Source: Peronospora farinosa (lineage: Eukaryota > Oomycota > Peronosporomycetes > Peronosporales > Peronosporaceae). From it: 64,000 bases of DNA. The stretch lies in the NCBI GenBank assembly GCA_947646735.1, contig CANTFK010000239.1, positions 62,001 through 126,000 on the forward strand, read 5' to 3'. The position numbers were made by a program, and so were the translations under genes. The notes under the pieces are model-generated. The model saw only the letters and a program-made list of their open reading frames with translations. It did not search any database and was not told the DNA's origin. Below, one piece after another: positions 62,357 to 64,000 of this stretch; within the stretch, counting starts at the first letter, position 1; each line of letters opens with the position of its first letter.

Positions 62357-64000
62357 TTAGCCACCAGATCCCTCTTCATGTGATTGCATCACTTCAAAAC
62401 GATTCCGGCTAATCTTGCCACGTTCAAAATCTCGCAATAAGGCACCACAATTTAAGTCGGCTTCATCCACCCAGGATGGTTTAGCATGACCTTTCCAGTA
62501 GACTTTAAACTGTCTATGTACTCGTCCAAAACGTGTCTTTCTATCAGATCGTACATCCACAATCTTTTCCACTTCGAATTCATCGTCTCCCAGATTACCT
62601 TCAAAACTGTCTTCTGGCAAAAGCGCTTCATCAAAATCGAATCGATATTCTTCTTCGATCGTCAGCAAATTTTTTGGACGATCAGGGAACGTCTTCACTT
62701 TCTTCAACTTGGATATATGTACGACGGGAAATAATCGATATGGCGTACCAGCAATCTCCAGTCGGACAGCGTGATCTCCACACATTTCTTTTACTCGAAA
62801 AGGTCCATGCCACATATGTGCTAGCTTTCGAGCGTACCCTTCTTTCACACGATCCAAATATAACCAGACTTGCGCCCCTGGCTCAATTTCGTGAGGCTTG
62901 AGATCTTCATTGTGGCGATCAGCACGTGTTTGGATCGCAGTCCTGAGTCTCTCATTTACTGCTTCTCTCGCCCGCTGATAATGCCGCTGCATATGATATC
63001 GCCACCTACGTGGATCGCGATCTCGACGCCTAGTACTTCCTAATGGTAACGTAGCTTCCAACGTAGATCTCGGGTCCCAACCATGAATCAAGAAAAATGG
63101 CGTTTCGCCGCGCACCCGATCTTGAGCGGTATTGATTGCGAAAGTTAGACGTTCGGCATACTCATCCCAGTCTTGTTGATTAACGTCAGAGACATACATC
63201 TTTAATGCACGAGTCAGAGTTTGCACCATACGTTCCGCAGTTCCATTCGCTTGAGGGCGATATGCCATCGTTGCCCTTTGCCTTTGCCCAATAAGTCGAT
63301 TGAACGCACGAAAAAAATCCGACATAAACCCGGGCTCTCGATCGTGCCGTATCGCTTCACTCGCACCGAATCGTCGAAAGATACACTCCTCGTAATTCTC
63401 GGCGATCGTCTGAGCTGTTCTAGATTTGCTCGCCTTGGCAACCACATAGCCCGAAAAGAGATCGACCCAGATCAATAATTCAGTGTTGCCTTTGAAAGAT
63501 CTAGGCAGCGACGGAATATGATCCATGGCAATAATCTGGAACGGATAAGTAGCTTGTAAATTTCCCGGAGACTCTCCATTAATAACCGGACGTCCTTTTC
63601 CAGTCTCGCAGTCAGTGCATTCGCTCACATATCGTTGTACACTGCGATACAAGCCTCTCCAATGAAAACGAGATCGGATCCGTTGATACGTCCTACCGAT
63701 TCCCTGGTGCCCTCCTTCCAAACTGGCATGGTAGTGATGTAGAAAATCTTGCTGAAGAGTTTCTGGCACCACCAAACGAGCAATTCCATCGCGATCTTCC
63801 GAATTTCTCACAGCTCCCGGGCAGAAAAATAGAAGATCGCTTTCATCCACTTCGTAATCACTTGCAATCTTGGCGCATGACTTCGCTTCTTCCATACTGA
63901 GATTCGTTATATCACCAATCAGAAAAATCTTTAGGTTAGCGATCCAACATTCCTCATCTTGAGCTTGTCGTATACGTTCACTTCGCATTTGCTGCACAAA
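62357..64000 (-). CDS. Element A copy 2 integrase with chromodomain-like end (partial at window edge)
   Basis: Open frame of at least 546 residues continuing beyond the right edge; its true start is outside. Zinc finger: HHYHASLEGGHQGIGRTYQ then CTDCETGKGR. Core: MDHIPSLPRSFKGN and WVDLFSGYVVAKA (first Asp), AIRHDREPGFMSDFF (second Asp), YRPQANGTAERMVQTL (Glu). C-terminal: HMWHGPFRVKEMCGDHAVRLE and FKVYWKGHAKPSWVDEADL, a chromodomain-like tail. Catalyses insertion of the element cDNA. The pieces of the copy at 13641-15169 align along its whole length. Confidence 0.92.
   Translation of the reverse strand, partial: FVQQMRSERIRQAQDEECWIANLKIFLIGDITNLSMEEAKSCAKIASDYEVDESDLLFFCPGAVRNSEDRDGIARLVVPETLQQDFLHHYHASLEGGHQGIGRTYQRIRSRFHWRGLYRSVQRYVSECTDCETGKGRPVINGESPGNLQATYPFQIIAMDHIPSLPRSFKGNTELLIWVDLFSGYVVAKASKSRTAQTIAENYEECIFRRFGASEAIRHDREPGFMSDFFRAFNRLIGQRQRATMAYRPQANGTAERMVQTLTRALKMYVSDVNQQDWDEYAERLTFAINTAQDRVRGETPFFLIHGWDPRSTLEATLPLGSTRRRDRDPRRWRYHMQRHYQRAREAVNERLRTAIQTRADRHNEDLKPHEIEPGAQVWLYLDRVKEGYARKLAHMWHGPFRVKEMCGDHAVRLEIAGTPYRLFPVVHISKLKKVKTFPDRPKNLLTIEEEYRFDFDEALLPEDSFEGNLGDDEFEVEKIVDVRSDRKTRFGRVHRQFKVYWKGHAKPSWVDEADLNCGALLRDFERGKISRNRFEVMQSHEEGSGG

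Larger units (their letters stand above)
58076..64000 (-). mobile_element. Element A, copy 2 (3' part, open to right edge)
   Basis: Minus-strand element entering from the right: integrase (62357-64000), then convergent antisense ORF (59570-62173), GATC-rich tandem repeats, and the 3' LTR ending at 58076. Both long frames are uninterrupted, so this copy is younger than the one at 10-31 kb. The expected gag, protease, reverse transcriptase and RNase H parts lie beyond the window. Confidence 0.88.

Overview
The window looks like nuclear DNA of an oomycete, most likely a plant-pathogenic peronosporalean (Phytophthora or downy-mildew lineage). The basis is compact genes with short GT-AG introns, trypsin-fold secreted proteins of the glucanase-inhibitor type, a broken RXLR-like effector gene, several Gypsy and Copia families, and a mitochondrial insert with very AT-rich cob and tRNA-Asp pieces. 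Species cannot be fixed from sequence alone.

Layout. 1-7.9 kb is a normal gene island: a glutathione-peroxidase-like protein, a possible small spliced gene, a four-helix membrane protein resembling the COPI-associated/TVP15 family, two-exon MCM2 with an E2F-like site just upstream, and a mitochondrial-type conserved protein. 7.9-35.2 kb is a nest of retroelements. Copia debris surrounds a large minus-strand Gypsy element (A, copy 1, 10.2-30.9 kb). Inside it sits a second minus-strand chromovirus (B, copy 1, 17.83-26.43 kb, 5-bp target duplication ACTAT). Inside that lies a 947-bp mosaic of mitochondrial DNA. 35.2-41.6 kb is a second gene island: a head-to-head pair of trypsin-family genes, one with an intact triad and one inactive, and a spliced paralogue of the 7.0-7.9 kb gene. 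41.6-50.4 kb holds LTR remains and B copy 2 on the plus strand. 50.4-52.9 kb holds Copia debris, the RXLR-like pseudogene and a non-autonomous element with long terminal inverted repeats. 52.9-58.1 kb is Gypsy element D, cut at 58.08 kb by element A copy 2, which runs off the right edge.

Main result. Two clearly different LTR-retrotransposon families (A and B) each carry an antisense ORF between the end of pol and the 3' LTR, convergent with pol. In A it is an 867-residue protein (coiled coil, Arg-Ser-Gly-Thr-type repeats, basic stretch, conserved C-terminal domain), intact in copy 2 and recognisable but broken in copy 1. In B it is a small protein with a Cx2Hx4Cx2C motif, seen in three divergent copies. 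Element A also has two RNase H domains in tandem. Antisense ORFs plus a second RNase H recall plant Tat/Ogre elements, so this may be a convergent or shared retroelement architecture in oomycetes.
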